A stretch of 64,000 nt of DNA, taken from positions 3,596,001-3,660,000 of the forward strand of contig OZ245788.1 in assembly GCA_965228065.1 (NCBI GenBank), given 5' to 3'. This DNA comes from Sphingobium_A sp965228065. GTDB lineage: Bacteria > Pseudomonadota > Alphaproteobacteria > Sphingomonadales > Sphingomonadaceae. The notes below the pieces were generated by a model. The model searched no databases. It was not told the origin of the DNA and saw only the letters and a list, made by a program, of their open reading frames with translations. The translations under genes were made by a program, and so were the position numbers. Of this stretch, positions 45,591-54,011 are shown piece after piece. Numbering within the stretch: position 1 is the first letter of the stretch; each line of letters begins with the position of its first letter.

Positions 45591-46099
45591 CGGGCAAGGC
45601 TCCGTTTGGAGGGCAGGGCGGCGATCTCGCCGGCGGCAAGGAACAGCGCGTAGAGCGCGAGTGCGGCAAAGACGGGCTCGACGAGCGGGGCAGGGGCCTC
45701 CGGCGTCAGTGCGACAAGCGTCGCGAGCAGAACCAGTCCGAAGGGGCGTGCGATGGTGAAGCGATCGACGGGCTTGCGCTGGATGGCGAAGCCGCAGCCG
45801 CAATCGAACGCGCTTTCGCCCCGCGCGCGTGCCGCCAGCAACGCGACGCCGTAGCCGAGCCAGAGCAGGGCGGCGAGCAATGCGCCGATCGGGCGGGCCG
45901 GTGCCAGGATCAGCGCGATCGCGGCGACGGCCTCGATCGCGGCGGCGGCGAGCGTGGCCACGGCGGCAAGCGGGGGCTGGAGCCCAAGCAACCGGCCGGT
46001 CGCGGCGGTCAGCCGTTCGCGCGCGACGAGTTTGTGGACGGCGGCGGCGGCCAGGACCAGCGCCAGGAAGAGGGCTGCAGCCTGGGCGATCCCGGCCAT
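45587..46099 (-). CDS. mauE: Amine dehydrogenase maturation membrane protein
   Basis: This 170-aa membrane protein with four hydrophobic segments belongs to the MauE/DoxX-like group needed for stability of the small subunit. It starts AGIAQAAALFLALVLAAAAVHK; a DCGCGF motif near residue 104 suggests redox exchange with MauD. The ATG overlaps the mauB stop, and its own stop overlaps the mauD start. Confidence 0.9.
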   Translation of the reverse strand: MAGIAQAAALFLALVLAAAAVHKLVARERLTAATGRLLGLQPPLAAVATLAAAAIEAVAAIALILAPARPIGALLAALLWLGYGVALLAARARGESAFDCGCGFAIQRKPVDRFTIARPFGLVLLATLVALTPEAPAPLVEPVFAALALYALFLAAGEIAALPSKRSLAR

Positions 46100-47274
46100 C
46101 AGCGCGCCGCCGTCATCGTCATCGGGTCATGGACCACCCCGACGATTGTCTTCTGGAACGTGCCGGTCGTCGCGTCATAGACGTCGAGCGAACCGTCGGG
46201 CTTGGACGCGACGAGCAGCGGGCTCGCCTGTTGCGTCGCCTCGATCGAGAGGCTGTGATTCTTGAGCGCGATCCGACGGACGAGCGACTTCTTCACCGGG
46301 TCGATCACCCAGGCCTCGGTGCCGCCATCCTTGTGGCTGCCTTCCTTGCCGTGCGGGTTCATCAACACATAGAGCAGCCCGGCCTTGTCGGCGGTGATCA
46401 CCTGCCAGCCGCCGGGGCGCCATTCCGGATCGCCGCCCGCGGGTTTCGGGATCTTGAACAGGCCCAGGTCGCGCGCTGCGGCGCCCGACAGGTCGATGCC
46501 GCGGATGTTGCCGGTGAAGCTGGCGAACCATGCCGTCCGCCCCACCATGGCGGGGCTCATGAACAGCGCATCCTTGTCGATGTCGTTGAACGTCTTGCTG
46601 GTGACTGCCGGGCCGGCGCGGCCTGCTGCGTCGAGCGTGATGCTGGTCATGGTTCCGTCGGCGCACAGGGATGTGAAGCCGCGCGGACCGGTGGGGTAGA
46701 CCAGGGAGCAGCCGGGCAGGTCGATGTCGGACAGGATCTTGCGATTTTCGAGATCGACCACCGTCACCGAGGATCCGGGGGTGAAATTGAACACCAGCGC
46801 CCATTTCTCGGCATTGGTGAATTGCAGGCTGTTCTTCAGCGTCACGAACAGGCCGCGCTTGCCGCCGGGCAGGACGATCTCTCCCTTGGGCGCCAGTGTC
46901 TTGGTATCCCAGATCGTGATCACGTCGGTGCGTTCGCCACGCGTCAACCGCGACAGGAAGGTTTCACCGACATAGATTTCGGATTTGGTGGTGGCGGGCA
47001 GGAAACTGGCGAACTGCGCTGCGGGGATCTGCCCCTTCACGTTGCGATTTTCGGCGGCGACGTCGACCACGGCCACGCGGCCATCGGGCAGGCTGTTGAA
47101 ATGCAGGTCGTGAACGAAGACCCAGCTCTCGGGATATTTCTCGGGAAGCACGGCCACGGTCGGCACCGGTTCTTCGGGAAGCGGTTGCGGATAATCCGTC
47201 GCGATCGCCGGCGTCGCGGCGCTCAGCATGGCAATGGTGACGGCTCCGGCGATGCGGCTGGCGGCGCGGCGCAT
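46099..47274 (-). CDS. mauB: TTQ amine dehydrogenase large (alpha) subunit
   Basis: This 391-aa periplasmic beta-propeller subunit starts at ATG 47274 (AGGGGAG upstream), with a signal peptide ending ATPAIATDYPQ. Propeller-blade segments such as WVFVHDLHFNSLPDGRVAVVD and VTVVDLENRKILSDIDLPG match the MauB/AauB family. It pairs with the TTQ subunit in an alpha2beta2 enzyme that oxidises primary amines to aldehydes. It is the first gene of a ten-gene operon running to 36548. Confidence 0.94.
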   Translation of the reverse strand: MRRAASRIAGAVTIAMLSAATPAIATDYPQPLPEEPVPTVAVLPEKYPESWVFVHDLHFNSLPDGRVAVVDVAAENRNVKGQIPAAQFASFLPATTKSEIYVGETFLSRLTRGERTDVITIWDTKTLAPKGEIVLPGGKRGLFVTLKNSLQFTNAEKWALVFNFTPGSSVTVVDLENRKILSDIDLPGCSLVYPTGPRGFTSLCADGTMTSITLDAAGRAGPAVTSKTFNDIDKDALFMSPAMVGRTAWFASFTGNIRGIDLSGAAARDLGLFKIPKPAGGDPEWRPGGWQVITADKAGLLYVLMNPHGKEGSHKDGGTEAWVIDPVKKSLVRRIALKNHSLSIEATQQASPLLVASKPDGSLDVYDATTGTFQKTIVGVVHDPMTMTAAR

Positions 47275-47328
47275 GCGAACTCCCCTCTCTCTTTTCCGGC
47301 CTGAACGACCGAGTCGAGTAAATCTGTA

Positions 47329-47352
47329 CGATCGACCAATATTAGTCAATCG
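47329..47352. promoter_or_regulatory. 24-bp near-palindrome, candidate operator for the amine operon
   Basis: CGATcGACcAATATTaGTCaATCG is symmetric apart from two mismatched pairs (lower case). It sits in the 132-base gap between the mauB operon and the divergent TetR gene. A TTGACT hexamer that could be the mauB -35 lies within it on the minus strand. A second small dyad, ACAAA-A-TTTGT, follows at 47353-47363. Length and position fit a TetR-dimer site controlling both directions. Confidence 0.65.
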
Positions 47353-47406
47353 ACAAAATTTGTTCGCTTGTCCTAAGATGTCGGGGCCGCTAGCAGGGCG
47401 TCAGGA

Positions 47407-48090
47407 TTGCTGATTTTGACCGATTTTATTGTCCCCGATCTGAAGATTGCGCCACGCGAGGGCGGATATGCACGCGGCCAGGATGGCTTCGAGCAGATCC
47501 TCCGCGCCGCGCTGTCGCTGCTTGTCGAGCATGGATCGAGCGCACTGACGCTGCGCCGCATTGCCGCGGAAAGCGGGATGAACGTCGGCAATCTCAACTA
47601 TTATTTCCGCTCGAAGGACGAACTGATTCGCGAGCTGCTGAACGCGGTGATCAGCAGTTATGAGGATTCGTTCGACGCGATCATGCACGAGCCGGGGGCG
47701 ACCGCCGAAGAGCGGCTCGAGAAACTCGTGACGCTGATCCTGGAAGATATCACGACGAAAAAGACGACGCGCTTCTTCCCCGAACTCTGGGTGCTGTCGA
47801 ACCATGATCCGTTCGTTCAGGACCGGATGGAGGAACTCTACGATCGCGCGCGGGTCTCGCTCAACGAACTGATCGTGGAGATCAATCCGGCGCTTCCCAA
47901 GGAAGAGCGGGAGACGCTGGCGCTGTTCATCTCCGCGTCGATGGAGGGGCTGACCGTCTTTGCCGGCTATGAAAAGCCGTGGCGGTCGCGCATGCCCTGG
48001 TTCGAACAGATTGCGAAACGCGCTTTCGTCTCTTTGGCACGCGATCTGAAACCGGGCGATATCAAGGGGCTGGGCCTGACGCCCGAGTAG
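47407..48090 (+). CDS. TetR/AcrR family regulator
   Basis: This 227-aa protein has an N-terminal helix-turn-helix: ILRAALSLLVEHGSSALTLR, IAAESGMNVGNLNYYFRSKDELI. The C-terminal ligand domain is unassigned. No ATG precedes the HTH. The starts available are TTG 47407 and TTG 47416; the AGGA at 47403-47406 is better spaced for 47416. It is transcribed divergently from the amine dehydrogenase operon and is probably its local, autoregulated repressor. Confidence 0.88.
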   Translation: MLILTDFIVPDLKIAPREGGYARGQDGFEQILRAALSLLVEHGSSALTLRRIAAESGMNVGNLNYYFRSKDELIRELLNAVISSYEDSFDAIMHEPGATAEERLEKLVTLILEDITTKKTTRFFPELWVLSNHDPFVQDRMEELYDRARVSLNELIVEINPALPKEERETLALFISASMEGLTVFAGYEKPWRSRMPWFEQIAKRAFVSLARDLKPGDIKGLGLTPE

Positions 48091-48093
48091 GGC

Positions 48094-48111
48094 ATTCGCT
48101 TTCGAGCGAAT
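48094..48111 (+). terminator. Hairpin with TTCG loop after the TetR gene
   Basis: ATTCGCT-TTCG-AGCGAAT is a perfect 7-bp stem closed by a TTCG tetraloop, 3 bases past the TetR stop, followed by only a short TTG. It is a plausible intrinsic or 3'-end hairpin. Confidence 0.55.
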
Positions 48112-48202
48112 TTGAGCTCCATATTGTCGTGATCGGCAATCGAAACGCCCGAGCCGGATTTCCGGATATGGTTAATGAATCCCGCGTCGATTCTGCGACG
48201 AA

Positions 48203-48275
48203 ATCGTGGAAATCCGCGATATTTTCATACCCATAACGTTCACTAATTCATCAATTGGGAAGGAATTTCCACGAT
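48203..48275. promoter_or_regulatory. Spaced inverted repeat upstream of the WbaP-like gene
   Basis: ATCGTGGAAAT (48203-48213) and ATTTCCACGAT (48265-48275) are perfect 11-base reverse complements 51 bases apart, near 5 helical turns. They lie in the AT-richer leader of EPS region 2. They could be paired operator half-sites for a looping regulator, or a long-range RNA stem. Confidence 0.4.
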
Positions 48276-48314
48276 ACCGGCTGCACCTCCGACCCAGAAT
48301 GGCGGGCCAAGGTG

Positions 48315-49709
48315 ATGTTGAGTGTGACGAGCGGCCGCGAAGATCAATCCCCGGGAATTATACCGATCAGTGGCCTTCCTCCGCCGAGGCGGGCGCTGAG
48401 GCTATTGCTGTCGCTTGCGAGCGTCGCGGTCGATCTGCTTGCGCTGATTGCCGCATTCGTCACCGCGAATCTGCTCAGATTCGATGATCCGCTGCACGAG
48501 CAGGGGCTGGTCCTGCTGCTCGTCGTCCTGCCGGTCTATTATCTCGTCGCCATCGGCGCGCGGGCGTTCGGCATCGGCAATCTGATCCGCTGGCGCGTGG
48601 GCGTGCGGCGCGCACTCGCGTCGCTGATCGTGGCGATCCTCGTGGTCCTCCTCGTTGCCTATTTCATCAAGACCGACGACGATCTGTCGCGTGTAGTGTT
48701 TGGAACCGGCACGCTGCTGGCGTGCACGCTGCTCACAATGGGGCGGGCATTCTGGGGATGGAATTGCCGGCGGTTGCTCGGCGACAATCCGATGAGCCAG
48801 GTCGTCATTATCGACGGAGTCGACTTCCCGCGCGAGGGCGGGGCGTTCTTCGTGGATGCGGCGCGCCATGGCCTTTACGCGCGGCTCGACGATCCGCAGG
48901 CGATGGACCGGCTCGGGCAGCTCGTGTCGTGCGTCGATCGGGTGATCGTCGCCTGTCCGGCGTCGCGCCGGGGCGATTGGGCCCGCACGCTCAAGGGCGC
49001 CGATGTCGGTGTCGAGATCATCGCGCCGGAACTGGACATGTTCCCGCTGGGCATGGGGCGCTATCGCGGACGATCCACCCTGCGCGTCGGCCGTGGAGCG
49101 CTTACCTTGCAGGATCGGGTGCTCAAACGGACGCTCGATCTGACCATCGTGGCGCTTGCGGCACCGTTTGTCGTGCCGGCGATGATCCTGGTCGCGCTTG
49201 CCATCAAGCTGGACAGCGAGGGCCCGGTGATCTTCGTCCAGCACCGGATCGGCCGGAACAGCCGGATGTTCCGCATGTACAAATTCCGCAGCATGCGCGT
49301 TGAAAGCAGCGACCATGAAGGCAGCCAGTCCACCCGCCGCGGCGACGATCGCGTGACGCGCGTCGGCGCATTCATCCGGCGGACGAGCCTGGACGAGCTG
49401 CCGCAACTGCTCAACGTCTTCTTCGGCGATATGAGCGTCGTCGGCCCGCGTCCGCACGCGGTCGCCTCGACAGCCGACAATCGGTTGTTTTGGGATATCG
49501 ACGCCCGTTACTGGCAACGCCACGCCATGAAGCCCGGTCTGACCGGGCTGGCGCAGGTTCGCGGCCTGCGTGGTGCGACCGCGCAGACATCGGATCTCAG
49601 CAACCGTCTTCAGGCCGATCTGGAATATCTGAGCGGCTGGACGGTGCTGAAGGATGTGGCGATCATCTTCGCGACGTTCCGCGTGTTGCTTCACCCCAAC
49701 GCATTTTGA
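48315..49709 (+). CDS. Undecaprenyl-phosphate hexose-1-phosphate transferase (WbaP/ExoY type)
   Basis: This 464-aa initiating transferase has an N-terminal four-helix membrane region (about residues 25-145), a CoA-binding-like soluble domain, then the bacterial sugar transferase domain. The latter has KRTLDLTIVALAAPFVVPAM, FVQHRIGRNSRMFRMYKFRS, RRTSLDELPQLLNVFFGDMS and VGPRP. It transfers hexose-1-phosphate to undecaprenyl phosphate to start EPS repeat-unit assembly. ATG 48315 follows AAGG closely; TTG 48255 (484 aa) has no ribosome site. Confidence 0.92.
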   Translation: MLSVTSGREDQSPGIIPISGLPPPRRALRLLLSLASVAVDLLALIAAFVTANLLRFDDPLHEQGLVLLLVVLPVYYLVAIGARAFGIGNLIRWRVGVRRALASLIVAILVVLLVAYFIKTDDDLSRVVFGTGTLLACTLLTMGRAFWGWNCRRLLGDNPMSQVVIIDGVDFPREGGAFFVDAARHGLYARLDDPQAMDRLGQLVSCVDRVIVACPASRRGDWARTLKGADVGVEIIAPELDMFPLGMGRYRGRSTLRVGRGALTLQDRVLKRTLDLTIVALAAPFVVPAMILVALAIKLDSEGPVIFVQHRIGRNSRMFRMYKFRSMRVESSDHEGSQSTRRGDDRVTRVGAFIRRTSLDELPQLLNVFFGDMSVVGPRPHAVASTADNRLFWDIDARYWQRHAMKPGLTGLAQVRGLRGATAQTSDLSNRLQADLEYLSGWTVLKDVAIIFATFRVLLHPNAF

Positions 49710-49713
49710 TTTC

Positions 49714-50640
49714 ATGACCATGCATCTGGTCGCGTCGACCGCCAAGGCCGCGATCGTGGCGAGCGGGCTCTGGCTCGCGGTGTGGCTTGCCGTTGGCGAT
49801 GGGATCGGCTGGCTGGGCTATGCGAATGCGATGGGGTTCTTCTGGGGCCTGATGGCCCTGTGTGCCGGCCTGAGCCTGCTGGTGACCGGGCATCGACTGT
49901 CCGCACTGACGGGGCTGATCCTGGGCGCGGTCATCATCGCGCATGGTGTTCCGCTGCGGATCACGGCGCCCGATCCCGAACCGACGGCCAGGGATATCCG
50001 GATCGTCACCGCGTCCGCGCGGGGGCGCAATCGCGATATGGCGGCGCTTGCCCGGACCGTGCTGACCCATCGCCCCGATATCGCGATGCTTCAGGAAGTC
50101 AGCGATCCTGCCGCACTTCTGGCGGCGGTCGAGGATCTCGATCGCCGGCAATGGTATGATGCGAGCGCCGGGGGGCTGGTGACGCTCAGCCGATGGCCGG
50201 TCCGGAAGATCGATATGATCGGGGGCGTCCTGCGCGTCCGGATCGGCACGGGCGCGACTGCGGTCACAGCCTGGAATCTCCGCGCCCCCAAAAGCTATCG
50301 CGATCCGCTGATCAATGCGCATTTCCATGCCACGCTGGCGGAAGCGGTCGAACAGCAGAAGCCGGACATCGTCGCGGGCGATTTCAACGCGACGCCGTGG
50401 AATGACGGCTATGGGGTGATGCGGCGCCGGATGACCAACGCCTTCGATCAGGCCGGCGCGGGGCCGGGCTTCACCTTTCCTAGCGATGCGCGTCGGATCG
50501 GTGCCCTGTTCGCCTTTGTCCGCATCGATCATCTTTTTCTGGCGCCGGGCTGGACCGTGCGACAGGCCATGGTGGGATCAGCCAGCCATGGTGCCGATCA
50601 TCATCCGGTGATCGCGCTGGTTTCCCCGCCGACGCGCTGA
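49714..50640 (+). CDS. Membrane-anchored endonuclease/exonuclease/phosphatase-family protein
   Basis: This 308-aa protein has about three N-terminal hydrophobic segments (residues 8-85) followed by an EEP-fold domain: HRPDIAMLQEVSD, VAGDFNATPWND, and terminal HGADHHPVIALV with catalytic His. Such proteins in EPS loci may be phosphodiesterases rather than nucleases; the substrate is unknown. It starts 4 bases after the WbaP-like stop, so it is probably co-transcribed. Its last 40 bases overlap the end of the convergent gene at 50601-51788. Confidence 0.8.
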   Translation: MTMHLVASTAKAAIVASGLWLAVWLAVGDGIGWLGYANAMGFFWGLMALCAGLSLLVTGHRLSALTGLILGAVIIAHGVPLRITAPDPEPTARDIRIVTASARGRNRDMAALARTVLTHRPDIAMLQEVSDPAALLAAVEDLDRRQWYDASAGGLVTLSRWPVRKIDMIGGVLRVRIGTGATAVTAWNLRAPKSYRDPLINAHFHATLAEAVEQQKPDIVAGDFNATPWNDGYGVMRRRMTNAFDQAGAGPGFTFPSDARRIGALFAFVRIDHLFLAPGWTVRQAMVGSASHGADHHPVIALVSPPTR

Positions 50641-51788
50641 AGCCGGACCGCGCCGAGCGAGGCTTCGAAACGGGCATCGGGATTGTCTATGCCGAGCTGG
50701 ATCGTCTGGACGGTGCAGCCTTGCGGCACGCCGAACGTCCAGCCATCATCCGTCATGTCAGCCTTCAGCGTCGGGCCGCCCTGGCACTGAAGTGTCCAGC
50801 CCAGCGCACCGCGCACGGCATATGTGGGCTGCGTGCCGGTCAGGGTCAGCCGATAATGGCCGGGCGACAGCGCCGAAAGGCGCGCGGCGAAAAAGCCCAG
50901 CGCGCCATGATCGGCGACGATCGATAGCGGCGCATTGTCCGTGTTCGCGGTGACCACCGATATCCCGCGTGGCGATGTGATCCGCCAGTCGAACGGCAGC
51001 CTTTCCCTGGCACGCGCCTCGCCGGGCCATCCGAATATCGTGCCCTGGTCCGGATCGCCGCTAAATTGGCTGGCCCACAGCGCCGCGGCCCGCGCGACGT
51101 CGCCCGATCCGATCAGGAGGGCGGCATAGCTGCGAAGTTCGACCGGGGTGGCGGGGGCCTTTGTACGGCGGAGTTCGTTGATCGTTGCTTCCAGACCCGG
51201 GCGTTGATCCGCCTTCACCTGTGCCGCATCGGCGAAAAAAGCGCCGCGCCAGCCCGGCTTGTCCGCAAGTCTGGCTGCCAGCGCTCGCCGGAAATCGGGA
51301 TCTTCACCGGCATAGCGCAGCACGCCGAACATCTCGCGCTCGATGTGGCGCATCCGCAGGATCGCATCGGCATGATCCATCGCGCGCCTGAAATCGCGCC
51401 GGACGACCGCGTCATCGAACAGCCAGCCCTGAACGGGCGTGTCGCGCCAGCTCCATCGGCCGGCAAGCGACATATATCGGGCAGTTGCCTGCTGATTGCC
51501 GCGCAGCTGCGCGGTCTGCGCCATGATGCGCAACGCCGCGACATGCCCCAAAGAATGGCGGAGCGCATCGCGCGCCAGGGCTTCTGAGCGCACTGTCTCG
51601 TCGCGTTCGTGCGCCATCTCCGCGCCGAGTTCCAGGCCGTCGCCCTGCGCGCCCCACAATCCGGCCGGAATGATCGCGTTTCCTGCGGCGATCGCCTGCC
51701 GCGACAGTCCGGCGGATCCGACCATCGTCGCCAGAACCGCCGCGATGCCGAGGCTTGCGGCGATGCGGACGGGGCCGGCGCCGCTCAT
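50601..51788 (-). CDS. EPS-associated TPR-like protein with C-terminal beta-sandwich (copy 2)
   Basis: This 395-aa paralog of 14815-16032 has an N-terminal hydrophobic segment (VRIAASLGIAAVLATMVGSAG), helical repeats (ALARDALRHSLGHVAALRIM, then MDHADAILRMRHIEREMFGV) and a C-terminal domain with PFDWRIT, LSPGHYRLTLTG, WTLQCQGG and VPQGCTV. The two conserved Cys in the last domain align with copy 1 and may form a disulfide. It is the last gene of the second Wzy-Wza-Wzc-TPR module. No named family is recognised. Confidence 0.75.
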   Translation of the reverse strand: MSGAGPVRIAASLGIAAVLATMVGSAGLSRQAIAAGNAIIPAGLWGAQGDGLELGAEMAHERDETVRSEALARDALRHSLGHVAALRIMAQTAQLRGNQQATARYMSLAGRWSWRDTPVQGWLFDDAVVRRDFRRAMDHADAILRMRHIEREMFGVLRYAGEDPDFRRALAARLADKPGWRGAFFADAAQVKADQRPGLEATINELRRTKAPATPVELRSYAALLIGSGDVARAAALWASQFSGDPDQGTIFGWPGEARARERLPFDWRITSPRGISVVTANTDNAPLSIVADHGALGFFAARLSALSPGHYRLTLTGTQPTYAVRGALGWTLQCQGGPTLKADMTDDGWTFGVPQGCTVQTIQLGIDNPDARFEASLGAVRLQRVGGETSAITG

Positions 51789-51803
51789 GTCGTTGTTCTC
51801 CGG

Positions 51804-53981
51804 TCAGGCCGCTTTCTTGGTGTCGTTGCCGTAGGAATAGTCATAGCCATAATAGTCGCCATAGCCGGCCTTGCTGGCTTCATATTTCGAAAGGACGACG
51901 CCGATCAGCCTGGCGCGCGCGTCGCGCAGGCGGCGGATCGCCGTTTTCACCTGGCCGCGATTGGCGCGATCGGCTTCGACGACGAAGACGGTGGCTTCGG
52001 TCACGCGCGACAGCAGGGGGGCATCGGCGAGTCCCATCACCGGCGGACCGTCGATCAGGATAACGTCATAGTCCTTGGCATGGGCGGCGAGGAATTCCGC
52101 AACGGCATTGCCACTGAGCAACTGCGCGGGGTTGGGAGGGATCGGCCCCGACGACAGGAAATGGAGGCCGGTTCCGTCGATCAGCTGGACCGCCTGGCTG
52201 AGCGGAAGCTGCCGCGTCAGCACGTTGACGAAGCCGACGCTGTTGTCCTTCTTCATCTCGCGGTGGAGCGAGGGGACACGAAGATCGCCATCGACCAGCA
52301 ACGTCCTGTGCCCCAGCCGCGCGAAATCGAGCGCCAGTGCCGACGATGTCGTGCTCTTGCCTTCGGACGGCCGGCTGCTGGTGACCAGCACGCTGGCGGG
52401 GATTCCGTTGGGTGTGCTGTATTCGACCGACGAGCGGATCGAATAATAGGCTTCGGAGAGCGGCGAGCGCGGGTTTGCCAGTTCGCTGCAGACATCGGGC
52501 GAAGAGACGCCGGGTGTGATGCCGAGCAGGGGCAGGGCGAGCTTGCGGTCGACATCCTCCGGCGAGCGGACGGTGTCGTCGAACATCTCGCGGATCGATG
52601 CCATGAAAAAGGCCAGGATCCCGCCGGCGAGCAGCGCCAGAGCCATATTGTAGAACAGGCGCGGCGAGATCGGGCCCGCGGGCACGTCGGCGCGATCGAC
52701 GATCGAGATGTTGTTAGCGGCGATGCCGGCAGCGGCACTCACTTCCTTGTAGCGTTGAAGCAGGCCGTCATAGAGGCTGCGGTTGGTATCGGCCTCGCGT
52801 GACAGCAGGTTGAGCTGAACGCGACGATTCTGTTCTTCCAGACTGTCGGACTTCAGGCCGGTGACCCGGCCGGAAAGCGCTTCTTCCGTGCGCTGCGTGA
52901 CGCGATAGGTGTCGCGGATCGAATCTCGGATCTGACCGGCAAGCAGCGAGATCTGGCGGTCGATCGCCGAAACGTCGGTCGCGGCACGGATCGTTTCCGG
53001 ATGCCCTTCCTTGTAACGTTCGCGGACCTGCTGATAGGCGGCACGCTTCGCGGCGCGTTCACCCTGAAGATTCTGAATGGTGCTGTTCGACAGCACTTCA
53101 GGCAGCGACATCAAAGGTGTCGCCTGCGCCTGCTGCCAGCGCTGCTCGGCCTTGACGCGCTCGGTCTGCGCCGAAGCGAGATCGGTGTTCATCTGCACCA
53201 GGCTGGCGGTGGTGAGCGATTTGGGGCCGCTGCTGGTTTCGCCCTTGCTGGCGCCGGCCGCATCGCTGGCGTCGATGATCTGGGCACTGCGCGAATAGGC
53301 GATGGCGGCGCGTTCGGACTGTTCGAGCCGGGCCTTGGCGCGGGCGAGTTCTTCGGAGAGGAAGGTCCGCGCGTAAGCGGTCGTCTCGAACTTGCGCTCC
53401 ATATTGCCGGTGATCAGATTCTCAGCATAGGCGTTGGCGATCTTCGCGGCGAGTGCGGGGTCCGGGCTGTCGAAACTGATCTGGACGATGCGCGAACCGA
53501 ACGGCATCGCGACCCCCAGATTGTCTTGCAGCATCGCGACGATCTGTTCGCGGCGCGCGGTGGCGACATCGACGCTGCTGTTGCCCTCGGAAGGCTGGCT
53601 GTTCATCGCCAGCAGGAAGTTGTTGTTCGATGCCAGTTGCAGCTTGTCGGCGACGCGCTTGGCGAGCGCGCGGCTCTTGAGGATGTCGGTCTGGGTCTGC
53701 AGATAGCGCTGGCTGTCGGAAATTGCGGCGTCGGGCGCGACGTCCTGGCCCTCGATGATGTTCGAGGTCCCCTGGTCGATCTGCACACTGGCGCTCGCGC
53801 GGTAGACCGGCCGCATCAACAGCGTGACGACGAGGCCCAGTGCCAGGGCGATCGCGATCGCGGCGCCGACGATATACCGCTGACGATAGATCATCGAGCG
53901 GATTTCAGCCATGTTCAGGCCGAAACCCTTGGTCTCGTCCTCGATGAATTCATCGCGGCGGGAAGCGGACTGTTCATGCAT
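51804..53981 (-). CDS. Polysaccharide co-polymerase / tyrosine autokinase (Wzc-like, copy 2)
   Basis: This 725-aa protein has an N-terminal Wzz domain with a membrane helix (about residues 37-57), coiled-coil periplasmic segments, a second helix (about 445-465) and a BY-kinase domain. The kinase has Walker A SRPSEGKSTTSS, Walker A' TLLVDGDLRVP and Walker B VILIDGPPVMG. The Tyr-rich tail is GYGDYYGYDYSYGND. It starts 30 bases after the wza-like stop and should set EPS chain length with it. Confidence 0.93.
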   Translation of the reverse strand: MHEQSASRRDEFIEDETKGFGLNMAEIRSMIYRQRYIVGAAIAIALALGLVVTLLMRPVYRASASVQIDQGTSNIIEGQDVAPDAAISDSQRYLQTQTDILKSRALAKRVADKLQLASNNNFLLAMNSQPSEGNSSVDVATARREQIVAMLQDNLGVAMPFGSRIVQISFDSPDPALAAKIANAYAENLITGNMERKFETTAYARTFLSEELARAKARLEQSERAAIAYSRSAQIIDASDAAGASKGETSSGPKSLTTASLVQMNTDLASAQTERVKAEQRWQQAQATPLMSLPEVLSNSTIQNLQGERAAKRAAYQQVRERYKEGHPETIRAATDVSAIDRQISLLAGQIRDSIRDTYRVTQRTEEALSGRVTGLKSDSLEEQNRRVQLNLLSREADTNRSLYDGLLQRYKEVSAAAGIAANNISIVDRADVPAGPISPRLFYNMALALLAGGILAFFMASIREMFDDTVRSPEDVDRKLALPLLGITPGVSSPDVCSELANPRSPLSEAYYSIRSSVEYSTPNGIPASVLVTSSRPSEGKSTTSSALALDFARLGHRTLLVDGDLRVPSLHREMKKDNSVGFVNVLTRQLPLSQAVQLIDGTGLHFLSSGPIPPNPAQLLSGNAVAEFLAAHAKDYDVILIDGPPVMGLADAPLLSRVTEATVFVVEADRANRGQVKTAIRRLRDARARLIGVVLSKYEASKAGYGDYYGYDYSYGNDTKKAA

Positions 53982-54011
53982 CGAAGGGGGTCCCCCTGCC
54001 TGGCTGGCCGG

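Noticed and set aside
44412..45653. 413-codon open frame on the plus strand
   Set aside because: It is antisense to mauA and mauD, where TTQ residues and the CxxC site are exactly placed.
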